From NCBI GenBank assembly GCA_028825055.1, contig JAPKAW010000118.1:1-5763 (forward strand): a DNA stretch of 5,763 nt, given 5' to 3'. Position numbers and translations under genes: made by a program. Position 1 is the stretch's first letter; each line of letters opens with the position of its first letter. Positions 5,192 through 5,763 of the stretch are shown piece by piece. Below the pieces are notes generated by a model. That model saw nothing but the letters and a program-made list of their open reading frames with translations, was not told where the DNA came from and did no database searches. This DNA comes from Flavobacteriales bacterium (GTDB lineage Bacteria > Bacteroidota > Bacteroidia > Flavobacteriales_D > Sanyastnellaceae).

Positions 5192-5763
5192 ATGGCACTC
5201 AAATGCGGTATTGTCGGTCTGCCCAACGTTGGCAAATCAACCCTTTTCAATTGTCTTTCGAATGCAAAGGCACAAAGTGCCAACTTTCCGTTTTGCACGA
5301 TTGAACCGAACATTGGCGTAATCACTGTTCCTGACCCCCGTTTGGAAACGTTGGCCCGCATTGTCGAACCTCAAAATGTTGTTCCGACGACTGTCGAAAT
5401 CGTTGACATCGCTGGATTGGTTAAGGGGGCTAGTAAAGGGGAAGGGCTTGGAAATAAATTTCTCGGGAACATTCGAGAAACCGACGCTATTTTACATGTA
5501 TTGCGTTGTTTCGAAGACGATAACGTCGTTCATGTGGACGGCAATGTTGATCCGATTCGAGACAAGGAGGTCATTGACATGGAGCTCCAACTCAAGGATC
5601 TGGAAACCGTAGAAAGTCGAGCCATAAAAATCAAAAAAATCGCAGCAACGGGGGACAAGGAAGCCACCAAAGCTTACGCGTTCTACGAACGCGTGCAGCG
5701 TACGTTGTCAGCAGGTGAATCTGCGCGTTCCATGGAATTGGAGGAGAACGAGTTTCCGATGAT
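5192..5763 (+). CDS. ychF: Redox-regulated nucleotide-binding protein YchF (OLA1 family), N-terminal part
   Basis: The first 190 codons of YchF are present; the right edge of the window cuts the gene (the full family length is about 363 residues). YchF is a universally conserved cytoplasmic P-loop protein of the Obg/TRAFAC group. It hydrolyses ATP in preference to GTP in studied members, associates with ribosomes and affects stress responses. Visible motifs are the P-loop GLPNVGKST (9-17), then FPFCTIEPNIG (32-42) in the switch I region, switch II DIAGLVKGASKGEGLGNKF (72-90), and IRETDAILHVLRCFEDD (94-110) with HVDGNVDP (114-121). From about 125 to 185 the Glu/Lys-rich sequence fits the helical coiled-coil insertion. 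The nucleotide-specificity motif and the TGS domain lie outside the window. The ATG at 5192 gives the expected MALKCGIVG start and follows an A-rich leader, as is common in Bacteroidota. It is divergent from the transketolase set and nothing in it looks abnormal. Confidence 0.95.
   Translation, partial: MALKCGIVGLPNVGKSTLFNCLSNAKAQSANFPFCTIEPNIGVITVPDPRLETLARIVEPQNVVPTTVEIVDIAGLVKGASKGEGLGNKFLGNIRETDAILHVLRCFEDDNVVHVDGNVDPIRDKEVIDMELQLKDLETVESRAIKIKKIAATGDKEATKAYAFYERVQRTLSAGESARSMELEENEFPM

Overview
The window looks like chromosomal DNA from a member of the Bacteroidota, most likely a Flavobacteriales-type marine or aquatic lineage. Four things point that way: a transketolase encoded as two separate genes, a YchF whose N-terminus closely resembles Bacteroidota versions, a DUF6913-type gene directly ahead of a dapA-type gene, and start codons preceded by A/T-rich leaders rather than clear Shine-Dalgarno sequences. 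This assignment rests on recognising protein families by eye; no search was run. There are no RNA genes, mobile elements, CRISPR arrays or gene-free stretches over 300 bases.

Layout. (1) Bases 2-1804, plus strand: a tightly packed run of three genes, namely the end of a pirin-family gene with an in-frame TAG near the left edge, a small DUF6913-type protein (327-884), and a DapA-family protein (881-1804). The last two overlap by ATGA. (2) Bases 1808-5053, minus strand: a three-gene set read right to left, made of the transketolase N-terminal subunit (4211-5053), a secreted von Willebrand factor A (VWA) protein (2787-4172), and the transketolase C-terminal subunit (1808-2794), whose start overlaps the VWA stop by 8 bases. 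This set converges on the DapA-family gene with 3 bases between the stop codons. (3) Bases 5054-5191: a divergent intergenic region with a candidate Bacteroidota-type promoter. (4) Bases 5192-5763, plus strand: the first 190 codons of the GTPase/ATPase YchF, cut by the right edge.

How the genes work together. The two transketolase subunits together provide one complete enzyme of the non-oxidative pentose phosphate pathway: one carries the pyrophosphate-binding domain, the other the pyrimidine-binding and C-terminal domains. The VWA protein between them should be exported to the periplasm and has no obvious metabolic link to them. The most striking observation is the DapA-family protein. It has a full-length, intact frame and clear alignment to Bacteroidota DapA from end to end, but the Schiff-base lysine, the catalytic tyrosines, the threonines and the substrate-binding arginine are all replaced. 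It is therefore predicted to be a pseudoenzyme, not a working 4-hydroxy-tetrahydrodipicolinate synthase, and a name-only annotation as dapA would mislead.
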